From Marimonas arenosa (lineage in GTDB: Bacteria; Pseudomonadota; Alphaproteobacteria; Rhodobacterales; Rhodobacteraceae), in the NCBI RefSeq assembly GCF_030848945.1, contig NZ_JANHAX010000002.1:62001-126000 (forward strand): DNA of 64,000 nucleotides, given 5' to 3'. A program made the translations under genes and the position numbers. Positions 32,638-41,516 of the stretch are shown here, piece after piece. The notes under the pieces are model-generated. The model was given only the letters and a program-made list of their open reading frames with translations, searched no databases and had not been told where the DNA came from. Position 1 is the stretch's first letter, and every line of letters begins with the position of its first letter.

Positions 32638-33840
32638 TCACAGAACCTCGAACAGGCCTGCGGCGCCCATGCCGCCGCCGACGCACATGGTGCAGACGAC
32701 GTATTTCGCGCCACGGCGTTTGCCTTCTATCAGCGCGTGGCCGACCATGCGTGCGCCAGACATGCCGTAGGGGTGGCCGATCGAGATGGCGCCTCCGTCT
32801 ACGTTCAGGATCTCGTTGGGGATGCCGAGAACGCGAGCAGATTGCAGGACTTGACTTGCGAAGGCTTCGTTCAGCTCCCACAGGTCGATGTCGTCCATCG
32901 TCAGGCCGTGGGCTTTCAGCAGTTTCGGCACGGCGTAGATCGGGCCAATGCCCATCTCGTCAGGCTCGCACCCGGCAGCCATCACGCCGACATACCGGCC
33001 CAGCGGTTCCAGACCGCGCTTCTCGGCCTCCTTGCCTTCCATCACCACGGCGGCGGAAGCGCCATCCGACAACTGCGAGGCGTTGCCGGCGGTGATGTAT
33101 TTGCCTTCCTTGATCACCTGGCCGTTCTTGAAGACCGGTTGCAGGCCTTGGAGGTTTTCCAGCGTGGTGCCGGGGCGGTTGCCTTCGTCCTTCTCCAGCG
33201 TGACCTCGTGGAAGGACACCTCCTTGGTTTCCTTGTCCATCACGCCCATGGTGGTGGTCAGTGGCACGATCTCGTCATCGAACCTGCCGGCCTCTTGCGC
33301 GGCGGCGGTGCGCTGTTGCGATTGCAGCGCGTAAGCGTCCTGGTCTTCGCGCGACACGCCATAGCGTTCGGCCACGGTTTCGGCGGTTTCCAGCATGGTC
33401 ATGTAGAGCGCCGGCTTGTTCTGCTTGATCCATTCGTCGGCTAGATGGTCGACGCGCATCTTTTCGTTCTGCACGAGGCTGATGGACTCGACCCCACCGC
33501 CGATGGCGATATCCATGCCGTCATGCACCACCTGCTTGGCTGCGGTGGCAATCGCCATCATGCCCGAAGAACACTGACGGTCGAGCGACATACCGGCGAC
33601 CGTCACTGGCAAGCCGGCGCGGATCACCGCCTGGCGGCCAATATTGCCGCCGGTCGAGCCCTGCTGAAGCGCGGCGCCGACGATGCAGTCTTCGACTTCT
33701 GAGCCATCGAGGCCGGCGCGGGAGACGGCGTTGGAAACGGCATGGCCGATCAGGGTTTGCGCCGAGGTGGCATTGAAGGCGCCGCGATAGGCTTTGCCGA
33801 TCGGGGTGCGGGCGGTGGAGACGATGAGTGCTTCGCGCAT
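32638..33840 (-). CDS. Acetyl-CoA acetyltransferase / 3-ketoacyl-CoA thiolase
   Basis: 400 residues. The nucleophilic Cys90 lies in [10 protein letters not shown], the His motif is in [11 protein letters not shown], and the second catalytic Cys is in [18 protein letters not shown] at the C-terminus. It cleaves 3-ketoacyl-CoA with CoA, the last step of beta-oxidation, or condenses two acyl-CoA. The ATG at 33840 gives the family start ([15 protein letters not shown]) and AAGGA lies nine bases upstream; the frame is open further upstream but that part overlaps the SDR gene. Same strand and spacing as the other acyl-CoA genes. Confidence 0.93.
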   Translation of the reverse strand: MREALIVSTARTPIGKAYRGAFNATSAQTLIGHAVSNAVSRAGLDGSEVEDCIVGAALQQGSTGGNIGRQAVIRAGLPVTVAGMSLDRQCSSGMMAIATAAKQVVHDGMDIAIGGGVESISLVQNEKMRVDHLADEWIKQNKPALYMTMLETAETVAERYGVSREDQDAYALQSQQRTAAAQEAGRFDDEIVPLTTTMGVMDKETKEVSFHEVTLEKDEGNRPGTTLENLQGLQPVFKNGQVIKEGKYITAGNASQLSDGASAAVVMEGKEAEKRGLEPLGRYVGVMAAGCEPDEMGIGPIYAVPKLLKAHGLTMDDIDLWELNEAFASQVLQSARVLGIPNEILNVDGGAISIGHPYGMSGARMVGHALIEGKRRGAKYVVCTMCVGGGMGAAGLFEVL

Positions 33841-33844
33841 GGGT

Positions 33845-34774
33845 TTAGTCCTTTTTCTCAAGCGAGATGCCGCGCAGGTTTGCGGCCATCTGGATATATT
33901 TGTTGGTCTGGTCGAAGGCGCCAGGCATTTCCCTTTGGCCTTCGGGGTCGCGGATCCGGGCCATGTTGGCGACGACGGCCTCGGGGGTGAGCTCGTCGTC
34001 GGGCAGCGCCACGCCGGAGGTTTCATAGATCTTTGTTTCGGCAAAACAGCCGCCGCCGGCACCGAGGATCATCCGGCTGGGTGCGTCCTCGGACACCAGG
34101 GCCAGAAGGCCCGGGGTGATGGTTTCAGGCCTGAGAAGCGGAAGCACCTCGGCCGGGAGCAGTTCCTGGGTCATGCGAGTGGCGGCGGTAGGGGCGAGCA
34201 TGTTGACGCAGATGCCCTTGCGGTGGCCTTCCTGGTGCAGGACGTTCATCAGCCCCAGCATCGCGGTTTTCGCGGCACCGTAGTTCGACTGGCCGAAATT
34301 GCCGTAAAGGCCCGAGGCCGAGGTGGTGAAGACGATGCGGCCGTATTCGCGTTCGATCATGTGGCGCCAAAGGGCATGGGTGCAGTTCACCGCGCCCATC
34401 AGGTGCACGTCCATGACCGCCTGGAAATCCTCAAGATGCATCTTGGCGAAAGTCTTGTCGCGCAAAATGCCGGCATTGTTCACCAGGATGTCGACATGAC
34501 CAAACTCGGCGATGGCCGCGTCGACCATGGCTTGCACCTGATCGGCATCGGCGACGTTGGCGCCGTTGGCGATGGCGTGGCCGCCGGCCTCGCGGATCTC
34601 ATGGACCACAGCCATGGCGGCATCACTTGACCCGCCCGAGCCGTCGCGCGCGGCGCCGAGATCGTTGACCACGACTTTGGCGCCGCGGGCGGCGAGTCCA
34701 AGGGCATGGGAGCGGCCGAGACCAACGCCGGCGCCAGTGACGATGGCAACGCGTCCGTCAAAACGTACTGTCAT
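33845..34774 (-). CDS. SDR, MFE-2-like 3-hydroxyacyl-CoA dehydrogenase
   Basis: 309 residues. The Rossmann motif is [14 protein letters not shown] (13-26), NNAG lies near 95, and the Ser-Tyr-Lys triad is in [20 protein letters not shown]. The insert [14 protein letters not shown] after the second strand is typical of the dehydrogenase domain of peroxisomal multifunctional enzyme 2, which oxidises (3R)-hydroxyacyl-CoA. A C-terminal extension of about 40 residues follows. It starts 4 bp inside the end of the MaoC gene (ATGA), which suggests hydratase and dehydrogenase act in sequence. Assignment of stereochemistry is inference. Confidence 0.87.
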   Translation of the reverse strand: MTVRFDGRVAIVTGAGVGLGRSHALGLAARGAKVVVNDLGAARDGSGGSSDAAMAVVHEIREAGGHAIANGANVADADQVQAMVDAAIAEFGHVDILVNNAGILRDKTFAKMHLEDFQAVMDVHLMGAVNCTHALWRHMIEREYGRIVFTTSASGLYGNFGQSNYGAAKTAMLGLMNVLHQEGHRKGICVNMLAPTAATRMTQELLPAEVLPLLRPETITPGLLALVSEDAPSRMILGAGGGCFAETKIYETSGVALPDDELTPEAVVANMARIRDPEGQREMPGAFDQTNKYIQMAANLRGISLEKKD

Positions 34775-35238
34775 GGGTTTTCTCCGAAATAGCGCCGGCC
34801 GATCCAGTCGGCGACCAGCGCGGGTTTATCCTGTCCTTCGATTTCGACTTCGACCGTCGTATAGCTGGTAACGAATCCGGGGCGGCTTTCATCCAGTTTC
34901 GTCAGTGTGAAATGGCCCCGGATGCGGCTGCCTGCGGGCACGGGCGACAGAAACCGGATTTTGTCGAAGCCATAGTTCACACCCATTTCGACACCTTCGA
35001 TCACCGGCATTTCATAAACCATGGCCGACAGCATAGAAAGGGTCAGGAAGCCGTGGGCGATGGTGGTTCCGAAGGGGGTTTCCTTGGCGGCTTCCGGTTC
35101 GACATGGATGAATTGCCAGTCCTCGGTGACATCGGCGAACTTGTCGATGCGATCCTGGTCAATCAGATACCAGCTTGTCGTGCCCATCTTGTGGCCCACG
35201 AGCGCGCGCATTTCGTCGAGAGTCAGGATCTTGCCCAT
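34771..35238 (-). CDS. MaoC-family enoyl-CoA hydratase
   Basis: 155 residues, one hotdog domain. The hydratase-2 motif is visible: DWQFIHVEPEAAKETPFGTTIAHGF (about 40-64), where Asp and His are the catalytic pair. Such enzymes hydrate trans-2-enoyl-CoA to (3R)-hydroxyacyl-CoA. The ATG at 35238 follows the SDR gene stop by 1 bp, and the 3' end overlaps the MFE-2-like SDR by 4 bp. Consistent with the following (3R)-specific dehydrogenase. Confidence 0.9.
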   Translation of the reverse strand: MGKILTLDEMRALVGHKMGTTSWYLIDQDRIDKFADVTEDWQFIHVEPEAAKETPFGTTIAHGFLTLSMLSAMVYEMPVIEGVEMGVNYGFDKIRFLSPVPAGSRIRGHFTLTKLDESRPGFVTSYTTVEVEIEGQDKPALVADWIGRRYFGENP

Positions 35239-35239
35239 C

Positions 35240-36067
35240 TCAGAGATCCTCGTTGAAGATGCCGGGCTGGGCCTTGGACTGCATGCCGCCAGAGAGCGGC
35301 AGGATGGCGCCCGAAAGGTAGGAGCCGCCGCGGCCGCAGAGATATTGCAGCGCCCCCGCGACATCCTCGGGGCGGCCGACCCGGCCCAGCGGCACGCCCT
35401 TGGCGGCAACGTCCTGGCCTTCCTTGGTGGCGATGGCGAAGGCGGTCATTTTCGACACGAACGGGCCCGGAGCGATGGCGTTGACGGTGATGTGCTCGGG
35501 CGAGAGGTCGTTCGACAGCACCCGGGTCATATGGTGCACGGCGCCTTTCGACACCGCATAGGAGTAGGTCTTGGTACCTTTGGGAATGTCACCCATGACC
35601 GAGCCCACGTTGACGATTCGGGCGGGATCTTCGGGTTTGGCGGCCTTGCGCAGCAACGGCAGGAGCTGTTGCGTGAGGTGGAACATGCCGGTGACGTTCA
35701 GCGACAGAAGCTTGTTCCAGGCGTCATAGGGATGTTCGCCCAAGGGCGCCCCCCAGGTGCGGCCGGCGTTGTTCATCAGGATATGCAGCTTGTCGGTACG
35801 CTTGCCGACTTCGGCGACGATGGCGTCGATGCCCTCTTCCGTTGCCACGTCACCCCCGAAGCCTTCGACAGAGCCCGGCAGACCGATGGCGTTGATCTCG
35901 TTTGCCACCGCTTCGCAGGCATCAGCCTTGCGTGAACAGATGATGACGCGGGCGCCGGCGGCGGCGAGGCCTTCGGTGGCCATGCGGCCAATGCCGGTGG
36001 CGCCGCCAGTGACGAGGGCCACTTTGCCGGTCAGATCGAACAGCGCTGAGGGAGTCATGTTGCTCAT
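35240..36067 (-). CDS. SDR family oxidoreductase
   Basis: 275 residues. Cofactor motif VTGGATGIGRM near 19-29, NNAGRTWG near 100, catalytic Ser in NVGSVMGDIP and Tyr-x3-Lys in YSYAVSKGA. The ending SGAILPLSGGMQ is the usual SDR C-terminus. Exact substrate not assigned; it may oxidise a hydroxyl on the acyl or ring part of the cluster substrate. It starts about 120 bp after the dehydrogenase gene upstream, with two palindromic repeats in the gap, and is 1 bp from the MaoC gene. Confidence 0.87.
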   Translation of the reverse strand: MSNMTPSALFDLTGKVALVTGGATGIGRMATEGLAAAGARVIICSRKADACEAVANEINAIGLPGSVEGFGGDVATEEGIDAIVAEVGKRTDKLHILMNNAGRTWGAPLGEHPYDAWNKLLSLNVTGMFHLTQQLLPLLRKAAKPEDPARIVNVGSVMGDIPKGTKTYSYAVSKGAVHHMTRVLSNDLSPEHITVNAIAPGPFVSKMTAFAIATKEGQDVAAKGVPLGRVGRPEDVAGALQYLCGRGGSYLSGAILPLSGGMQSKAQPGIFNEDL

Positions 36068-36091
36068 GTCTTTATCCTTCTGTTCCGCCGC

Positions 36092-36155
36092 GTCCCGGGC
36101 ATGACCCGGGACCTCTGGCAGGGAGCGGGGAGAGGCCCCGGATCAGGTCCGGGGC
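36092..36155. repeat. Two REP-like palindromes between SDR and acyl-CoA dehydrogenase genes
   Basis: GTCCCGGG/CCCGGGAC (36092-36112, loop CATGA) and GCCCCGGA/TCCGGGGC (36135-36155, loop TCAGG) are perfect 8-bp stems 22 bp apart. They are probably dispersed repeats, and could stabilise or process the cluster mRNA at this point. Confidence 0.65.
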
Positions 36156-36184
36156 GGGGTTTGAGAGCGGAAGCCCGTTACGCA

Positions 36185-37306
36185 TCAGACCCCCCGTGCG
36201 GCGGCGACGATGGCGGCGTGATGCCCATAATCGCCCAGCCACTCGGTGCCGACGCGGGCGCGTTTCATGAAAAATCCGGCGTCGTATTCATCGGTCATGC
36301 CGATGCCGCCATGCATCTGGACGCCTTCCATGACGGCGAGCTTCGCGGTCTGGCTGGCCCGGGCCTTGGCCAGCGACACTGCGACCTGGGCAGTCTCCGG
36401 GTCGGCATCCAGCACCCGGCCGGCGTTGGCGATTGCGCTGGCGGTGACCTCGATTTCCGCGAACAGATGGGCGGCGCGGTGTTGCAGCGCCTGGAAGCTG
36501 CCGATGGTGCGGTCGAACTGCTTGCGCTCTTTCAGATAGCCCAGCGTGATCGCGGCAATACCCGAGGACAGCCCGCCCAGTTCCGCCGCCAGTGCTGCCT
36601 GTCCGGTGCGCAGCGCGGGGGCCAGGGCGGCGAGGCCGTTGTCGACGTCACCGACCACGTCGTCGCCGGTGGCGTCGACATTGTCGAAGTCGAGCGTGGC
36701 GAAATCGCGGGCGTCGATGCTGTTCGCTGTGGCGCGGGAGAGACCCGCGCGATCCGCGCCGATGTCGAAGAGGGTGAGGCCCTGGTCCTCGCCGTCGGCG
36801 CCCGAGGTGCGAGCGAGAACGAGGAGGCGGTTTGCCGTGCTGCCGTCGGCGACGAAGCATTTGCGCCCCGAGAGTCGGAAAGCGTTGCCGGTCTGCCTGG
36901 CTTCCAGCGCGGTGCGGGTGGGGGCGTGTTTGACGTGTTCATCGATGGCGAGCGCATATAACGCGTCGCCACCTGAGATCTCGGCCAACCGGTCGGAGCC
37001 AGTTTCACGCAGCGCGGTTGCGGCGATGACCGCCGACGAAATGAACGGTGTGGCGGCAAGCGTCTTGCCCATTTCTTCGCTGAGGATACCCGCGGCGCGG
37101 TGGCCCATGTCGGCGCCGCCAGACTCTTCCGGCACCAGCACTCCGGCCCAGCCCATCCGTGCCATTTCGGCCCAGAGGCCGGGATCGAAGGGGCGGCCCG
37201 CGTCGCGATTGGCGCGGAAGGCGGTGATGGGGGCGTTTTCATCGAGGAAACCGCGGGCAGCGTCACGCAGCATGACCTCGTCGTCGCTGTCGAGGAGTTT
37301 GTCCAT
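36185..37306 (-). CDS. Acyl-CoA dehydrogenase family protein lacking the usual catalytic Glu
   Basis: 373 residues with the three-domain acyl-CoA dehydrogenase layout (N-terminal helices, middle beta domain near 120-215, C-terminal helical bundle). FAD/dimer motifs such as RKQFDRTIGSFQALQHRAA and VQMHGGIGMTDEYD are present. The C-terminal catalytic position, usually within a YEGT-like motif, reads TEWLGDYGHH here, so the base appears replaced. The neighbouring second dehydrogenase keeps it. This pairing resembles the mycobacterial FadE heterotetramers in which one subunit is non-catalytic. The ATG at 37306 follows GGGGAGA and is 13 bp after the second dehydrogenase gene. Confidence 0.85.
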   Translation of the reverse strand: MDKLLDSDDEVMLRDAARGFLDENAPITAFRANRDAGRPFDPGLWAEMARMGWAGVLVPEESGGADMGHRAAGILSEEMGKTLAATPFISSAVIAATALRETGSDRLAEISGGDALYALAIDEHVKHAPTRTALEARQTGNAFRLSGRKCFVADGSTANRLLVLARTSGADGEDQGLTLFDIGADRAGLSRATANSIDARDFATLDFDNVDATGDDVVGDVDNGLAALAPALRTGQAALAAELGGLSSGIAAITLGYLKERKQFDRTIGSFQALQHRAAHLFAEIEVTASAIANAGRVLDADPETAQVAVSLAKARASQTAKLAVMEGVQMHGGIGMTDEYDAGFFMKRARVGTEWLGDYGHHAAIVAAARGV

Positions 37307-37319
37307 GTCTCGTCTCCCC

Positions 37320-38483
37320 TTACTTCGACGGCAGGTCGAGTACACGTTTCGAGATGATATCGAGCATCACCTCCGATGTGCCGCCTTCGATCGAGTTGGC
37401 CTTGGTGCGCAACCAGTTGGCAGCAAAGCCTGCGTCCCAGTCGAGCGCGTCCGAGCCCCGGGCCGACATGATGATTTCGTGCCGGCGCTTGTTGAGTTCG
37501 GTGCCGTAGTATTTCAGCATCGCCGAGGCATGGCCGACGCCCTGCCCGGCCTCGGCCATATCCCGGTACCGCTCCATGGTCAGCGCGAAGGCCATGGCAT
37601 CGACCTCCAGTTCCATCGCTTCGGCCCGGATCACCGGGTCGGCTGCGGCGTCGGCATCCATTGTCCCGATCATGTCGGCGAGCGTCGAGCCCGAGAGCAG
37701 CCCGCCACCGCCGCCACCGATCATCTCGCGTTCGTGGGTGAGCAGATATTTGGCGACGTCCCAGCCTCGGTTCTGCTCCCCGACGATGGCGCCGTCTTTC
37801 GGCACTTTAACGTTGTCGAAGAAGGTTTCGCAGAACGGCGAGGCGCCGGAGATCAGGCGAATGGGTTTGGTGGAGACACCGGGCGTCTGCATGTCGATCA
37901 GCATGAAGGAAATGCCCAAGTGCTTGGGCGCGTCGCGGTCGGTGCGCACGAGGGCGAAGATCTTGTCGGCCTTGTCGGCATAGGAGGTCCAGATCTTCTG
38001 GCCATTGACCCGCCAGTGATCGCCCATGTCCTCGGCCTTAGTCTGGACATTGGCGAGATCGGACCCGGCGCCGGGTTCGGAATAACCCTGGCACCAGCGG
38101 ATCCTGCCGGCGGTGATGTCGGGGAGATGTTCAGCCTTCTGTTCGGGCGTGCCGAATTTCAGCAACGCAGGACCCAGCATCCAGATGCCGAAGGATTCCA
38201 GCGGCGAGGGGGCGCCGGCATTGAGCATTTCTTCGCGGAAGATCTTTTCTTCGTCACGCGACAGGCCGCCGCCGCCATATTCAGTGGGCCAGCGCGGACA
38301 GGTCAGGCCCTTTGCATGGCAGTGCTCGAGCCAGAGACGCTGCGCGTCGGAGGCAAACCTCCAATTTCGTCCGCCCCAGCAGATCGTCTCTTCATTTCGG
38401 GCGATGCCCTGCAACTCGGAAGGCAGGTTTCCAGCGATCCACGCGGTGATGTCACTGCGGAAGCTTTCGAGATTGTCGGACAT
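37320..38483 (-). CDS. Acyl-CoA dehydrogenase, catalytic subunit candidate
   Basis: 387 residues. The middle domain shows the substrate/FAD motif GYSEPGAGSDLANVQTKA near 145-163 and KIWTSYADKADKIFALVRT. The C-terminal segment NSIEGGTSEVMLDIISKRVL carries the Glu of the catalytic motif. The N-terminal DITAWIAGNLPSEL and LCHAKGLTCPRWPTEYGGGGLS-type segments resemble the FadE group used for side chains of bulky substrates. It introduces the 2,3 double bond into acyl-CoA and passes electrons to ETF. It lies 13 bp upstream of the non-catalytic partner on the same strand. Confidence 0.88.
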   Translation of the reverse strand: MSDNLESFRSDITAWIAGNLPSELQGIARNEETICWGGRNWRFASDAQRLWLEHCHAKGLTCPRWPTEYGGGGLSRDEEKIFREEMLNAGAPSPLESFGIWMLGPALLKFGTPEQKAEHLPDITAGRIRWCQGYSEPGAGSDLANVQTKAEDMGDHWRVNGQKIWTSYADKADKIFALVRTDRDAPKHLGISFMLIDMQTPGVSTKPIRLISGASPFCETFFDNVKVPKDGAIVGEQNRGWDVAKYLLTHEREMIGGGGGGLLSGSTLADMIGTMDADAAADPVIRAEAMELEVDAMAFALTMERYRDMAEAGQGVGHASAMLKYYGTELNKRRHEIIMSARGSDALDWDAGFAANWLRTKANSIEGGTSEVMLDIISKRVLDLPSK

Positions 38484-38646
38484 GCACGGTCTCCTCCCAG
38501 AACCTTATCCAAGGCACACCGGAATCGCGCCGTGGTGCAAGGGGCGCAGTGGCCTGACGGAACGTCATTCGGAGCAAGTGCCGTGGCGTTCCGGCGCGGG
38601 CGGCCCCGCCGCGCGAACGTGCGTTCGCGTGACCCGGCATCGAAGT

Positions 38647-40278
38647 TCAGCGAAGATCAGGCAGTTTGTAATCGGCCATAATCTTGCGCAGCGTGAGTTT
38701 CGAGACCTTGCCGGTCGCGGTCAGCGGCAGCTCGTCGACCCAGATCACATCGTCGGGCAACTGCCACTTGGCGAAATGCTCTTCCATATGGGAATGTAGC
38801 TCTTCGAGCGAAGGTTTGTCTTCGCCCGCGGCAACAGCCACCAGCACCGGGCGTTCGTCCCATTTCGGGTGTGGCATGGCGATGACGGCGGCATTGGCGA
38901 TGCCGGGATGTGAGATAGCAGCGTTTTCGAGATCGATCGAGGAAATCCACTCACCGCCCGATTTCACCAGGTCCTTGGCACGGTCCTGGATGTTGAGGAA
39001 GCCGTCCGGCGTGATCGAGGCGACGTCGCCGGTACCGAACCAGCCGTCGGCGTCGATGGCGCCTTTCGACGCGTCGTCGTTCTTGAAATAGCCCGAGACG
39101 ATGGCGTTGCCGCGAACGAACAGTTCGCCCGCAGCCTCGCCATCATGCGGTAGACGGTTGCCATCTTCATCAACGATCTTGAGATCCACGCCGAAAACAC
39201 GGCGGCCCTGCATCGATTTCTTGTCGATCATGTCCTTGAAGGGAAGCTCTTTCACCCATTTCGGCATGGTGCCGTGGGTGCCGATCGGCGACATCTCGGT
39301 CATGCCCCAGGCATGGACGACGTCGACATCCATCTTCTCGAAATTCTCGATCATCGAGCGCGGCGCGGCCGAGCCACCGACGACCACATGCGAGAAACTG
39401 CCGGGCTTCCGGCCCTGCGCCTTGATTTCACCCATCAGGCCCATCCAGACGGTGGGCACGCCCCAAGCGGAATCGACTCGTTCCTCTTCCATCAGCTTCC
39501 ACAGCGATGGTCCGTCGAGCGCGCCGCCGGGCATGATCAGCGAATGGCCCATCAGCGGCGCGAAATAGGGCAAGCCCCAGGCGTTGACGTGGAACAGCGG
39601 CACCACAGGCAGGATCCGCGCCTCCTGCGGCAGGCTGACACCCAACGCCATGGCGACATAGAGCGCGTGCAGCACAGTCGATCGGTTGGAATAGAGCGCC
39701 CCCTTGGGGTTGCCGGTGGTACCGGAGGTGTAACAGAGCCCGGCGGCGGTGTTTTCATCGAACTCGGGCCAGTCGATCGTTTCGGGCTGACCGTCAAGCA
39801 ATTCTTCGTAGCAGAGCGCGTTCAGCGAGTTTTCCGGCATGTGTGCGCGATCGGTCATGATCACGTAGGTCATGTTCTGCGGCAGGTGGTCCTTGAGGGC
39901 CTCGAGGATCGGCACGAAAGTCGTGTCGACGAACAGAATCTTATCCTCGGCGTGGTTCACGATGTAGATCATCTGCTCGGCCGACAGCCGCGGATTGATG
40001 GTGTGACAGATCGCACCGATGCCGGAGATGGCGTAGTAAGCCTCGAAATGCCGGTAGCCGTTCCAGGCCAGCGTCGCGACACGGTCGCCGAGCGCAACCC
40101 CGCGTGCCTTGAGCGCATTGGCCAACTGAGCCACGCGGCGGGCGGTTTCGGCGTAGGTCTGGCGGTGAATGTCGCCTTCGGTGCGGGCCGAGACGATCTC
40201 GCCCTTGGGGTGCATCTCGGCGCCATAAGTAAGGATATCGCTGATCAGCAGCGGACGCTGCATCATCTGGCCTAGCAT
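38647..40278 (-). CDS. Medium-chain acyl-CoA ligase (AlkK/DmdB-like)
   Basis: 543 residues. ANL-superfamily enzyme with the AMP-binding P-loop YTSGTTGNPKGALYSNRS near 177-194, the adenine motif WGMTEMSP near 325, the hinge region with DRAKDLVKSGGEWIS near 425, and the catalytic Lys in LPLTATGKVSKLTLRK at the C-terminus. The N-terminus LGQMMQRPLLISDIL is typical of AlkK- and DmdB-type ligases of Roseobacters. It activates a carboxylic acid to acyl-CoA, the entry step of the cluster. The ATG at 40278 follows AGGGAGAGAG. First gene of the minus-strand cluster. Confidence 0.9.
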   Translation of the reverse strand: MLGQMMQRPLLISDILTYGAEMHPKGEIVSARTEGDIHRQTYAETARRVAQLANALKARGVALGDRVATLAWNGYRHFEAYYAISGIGAICHTINPRLSAEQMIYIVNHAEDKILFVDTTFVPILEALKDHLPQNMTYVIMTDRAHMPENSLNALCYEELLDGQPETIDWPEFDENTAAGLCYTSGTTGNPKGALYSNRSTVLHALYVAMALGVSLPQEARILPVVPLFHVNAWGLPYFAPLMGHSLIMPGGALDGPSLWKLMEEERVDSAWGVPTVWMGLMGEIKAQGRKPGSFSHVVVGGSAAPRSMIENFEKMDVDVVHAWGMTEMSPIGTHGTMPKWVKELPFKDMIDKKSMQGRRVFGVDLKIVDEDGNRLPHDGEAAGELFVRGNAIVSGYFKNDDASKGAIDADGWFGTGDVASITPDGFLNIQDRAKDLVKSGGEWISSIDLENAAISHPGIANAAVIAMPHPKWDERPVLVAVAAGEDKPSLEELHSHMEEHFAKWQLPDDVIWVDELPLTATGKVSKLTLRKIMADYKLPDLR

Positions 40279-40456
40279 GGCTCTCTCTCCCTGATGTTCT
40301 TGTCGCAAAAGCCTAGTGTCAGGGAGGGGATTCCGAAAGGGATTTCAAGAGGGCCGCGTGGATTGCCGTTTGTGACGTTCCGGCATTTTCACTGGCGGGC
40401 CTTGCCGGGGGCGGGCCGCTCTCTCTAGGTTGACGGCAACAAGGGAGGATGCGCGC

Positions 40457-41425
40457 ATGAAGGCGATTGTCTGCAAGGAGTTCGGACCGCTAGATGATCT
40501 GGTGCTGGATGATGTTCCGGAGCCGCAGGCAGGCAAGGGCCAGATCGTGATCGGGATAGAGGCAGCCGGCGTGAACTACCCGGATGGGTTGCTGGTCCAG
40601 GGGCTTTACCAGATGAAGCCCGACCGTCCGTTCACGCCGGGGATGGAGGTGGCCGGCACCGTCGCGGCCGTCGGTGAGGGCGTGACCGGCTTTTCCGTGG
40701 GCGACCGCGTGGCCGGAAAGGGCGGGCTGGGCGGCTATGCCGAAAAGGTGGCGATGCCGGCGAGCCAGTGTTTCAAGATGCCCGCAGGGATGGATCCGGC
40801 CGACGCCTGCGCGCTGATGGTGGCCTATGGCACCTCGCACCACGCGCTTAAACAGCGGGCGGCGTTGCAGTCCGGCGAGACGCTGGTCGTGTTCGGGGCG
40901 TCGGGTGCGACGGGGATCGCGGCGGTGCAGATCGGCAAGATTATGGGCGCTCGGGTGATCGGCGTGGCTTCGACCGAGGAGAAGCGGCAATTGGCAAAGG
41001 CGGCCGGCGCAGACGAGGTGATCGGCTATGACAACCTTAAGGACGACGTGAAGGCGCTGACCGGCGGCAAGGGCGCTGATGTCTGTTACGATGTGGTCGG
41101 CGGTGACGCGTTTCACGCTGCCAGCCGCTTCATGGCGCGCAACGGGCGGCTGTTGGTGATCGGCTTTGCCGGGGGCGAGATTCCAAAGCTGCCGGTGAAC
41201 CTGACGCTGGTGAAGGAATACAGCGTGGTCGGAGTGTTCTGGGGCAACTTCACCATGCACGAGCCGGACGTCTATGCGCAGAACATGGACGAGCTTTTCG
41301 GCTGGTATGCCAGTGGCAAGGTCAAGCCGCTGATCGAGGGGCGCTATCCGCTTGCGGAGGCGGCGGAGGTTCTCAAACGGGTGTTGGGCCGGGGCGCCAC
41401 CGGCAAGATCGTTCTGACCCCGTGA
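40457..41425 (+). CDS. NADPH:quinone oxidoreductase-like MDR protein
   Basis: 322 residues, zinc-free medium-chain dehydrogenase of the QOR/ zeta-crystallin group. GVNYPDGLLVQG, the cofactor loop VFGASGATGIAAVQIGKIMG near 142-161 and DVVGGDAFHAA are visible. It probably reduces quinones or activated alkenes with NADPH. AGGGAGG lies nine bases before the ATG at 40457. Transcribed away from the ligase gene and toward the convergent cbbR gene; the link to the acyl-CoA cluster is by position only. Confidence 0.87.
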   Translation: MKAIVCKEFGPLDDLVLDDVPEPQAGKGQIVIGIEAAGVNYPDGLLVQGLYQMKPDRPFTPGMEVAGTVAAVGEGVTGFSVGDRVAGKGGLGGYAEKVAMPASQCFKMPAGMDPADACALMVAYGTSHHALKQRAALQSGETLVVFGASGATGIAAVQIGKIMGARVIGVASTEEKRQLAKAAGADEVIGYDNLKDDVKALTGGKGADVCYDVVGGDAFHAASRFMARNGRLLVIGFAGGEIPKLPVNLTLVKEYSVVGVFWGNFTMHEPDVYAQNMDELFGWYASGKVKPLIEGRYPLAEAAEVLKRVLGRGATGKIVLTP

Positions 41426-41516
41426 CAGGCCGCGCCGCCGAAGTGCTTCCCGTCGACGACAGCGACAGTGGCGGTCAAAAAAATGCCGCACAACGGCTGC
41501 GCAAAACCCGGGCGCG

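Noticed and set aside
36546..38681. 711-codon open frame on the plus strand across the two acyl-CoA dehydrogenase genes
   Set aside because: It is antisense to two clear acyl-CoA dehydrogenases, is Ser/Arg/Pro-rich and shows no family motif; long antisense frames are common in GC-rich genomes.
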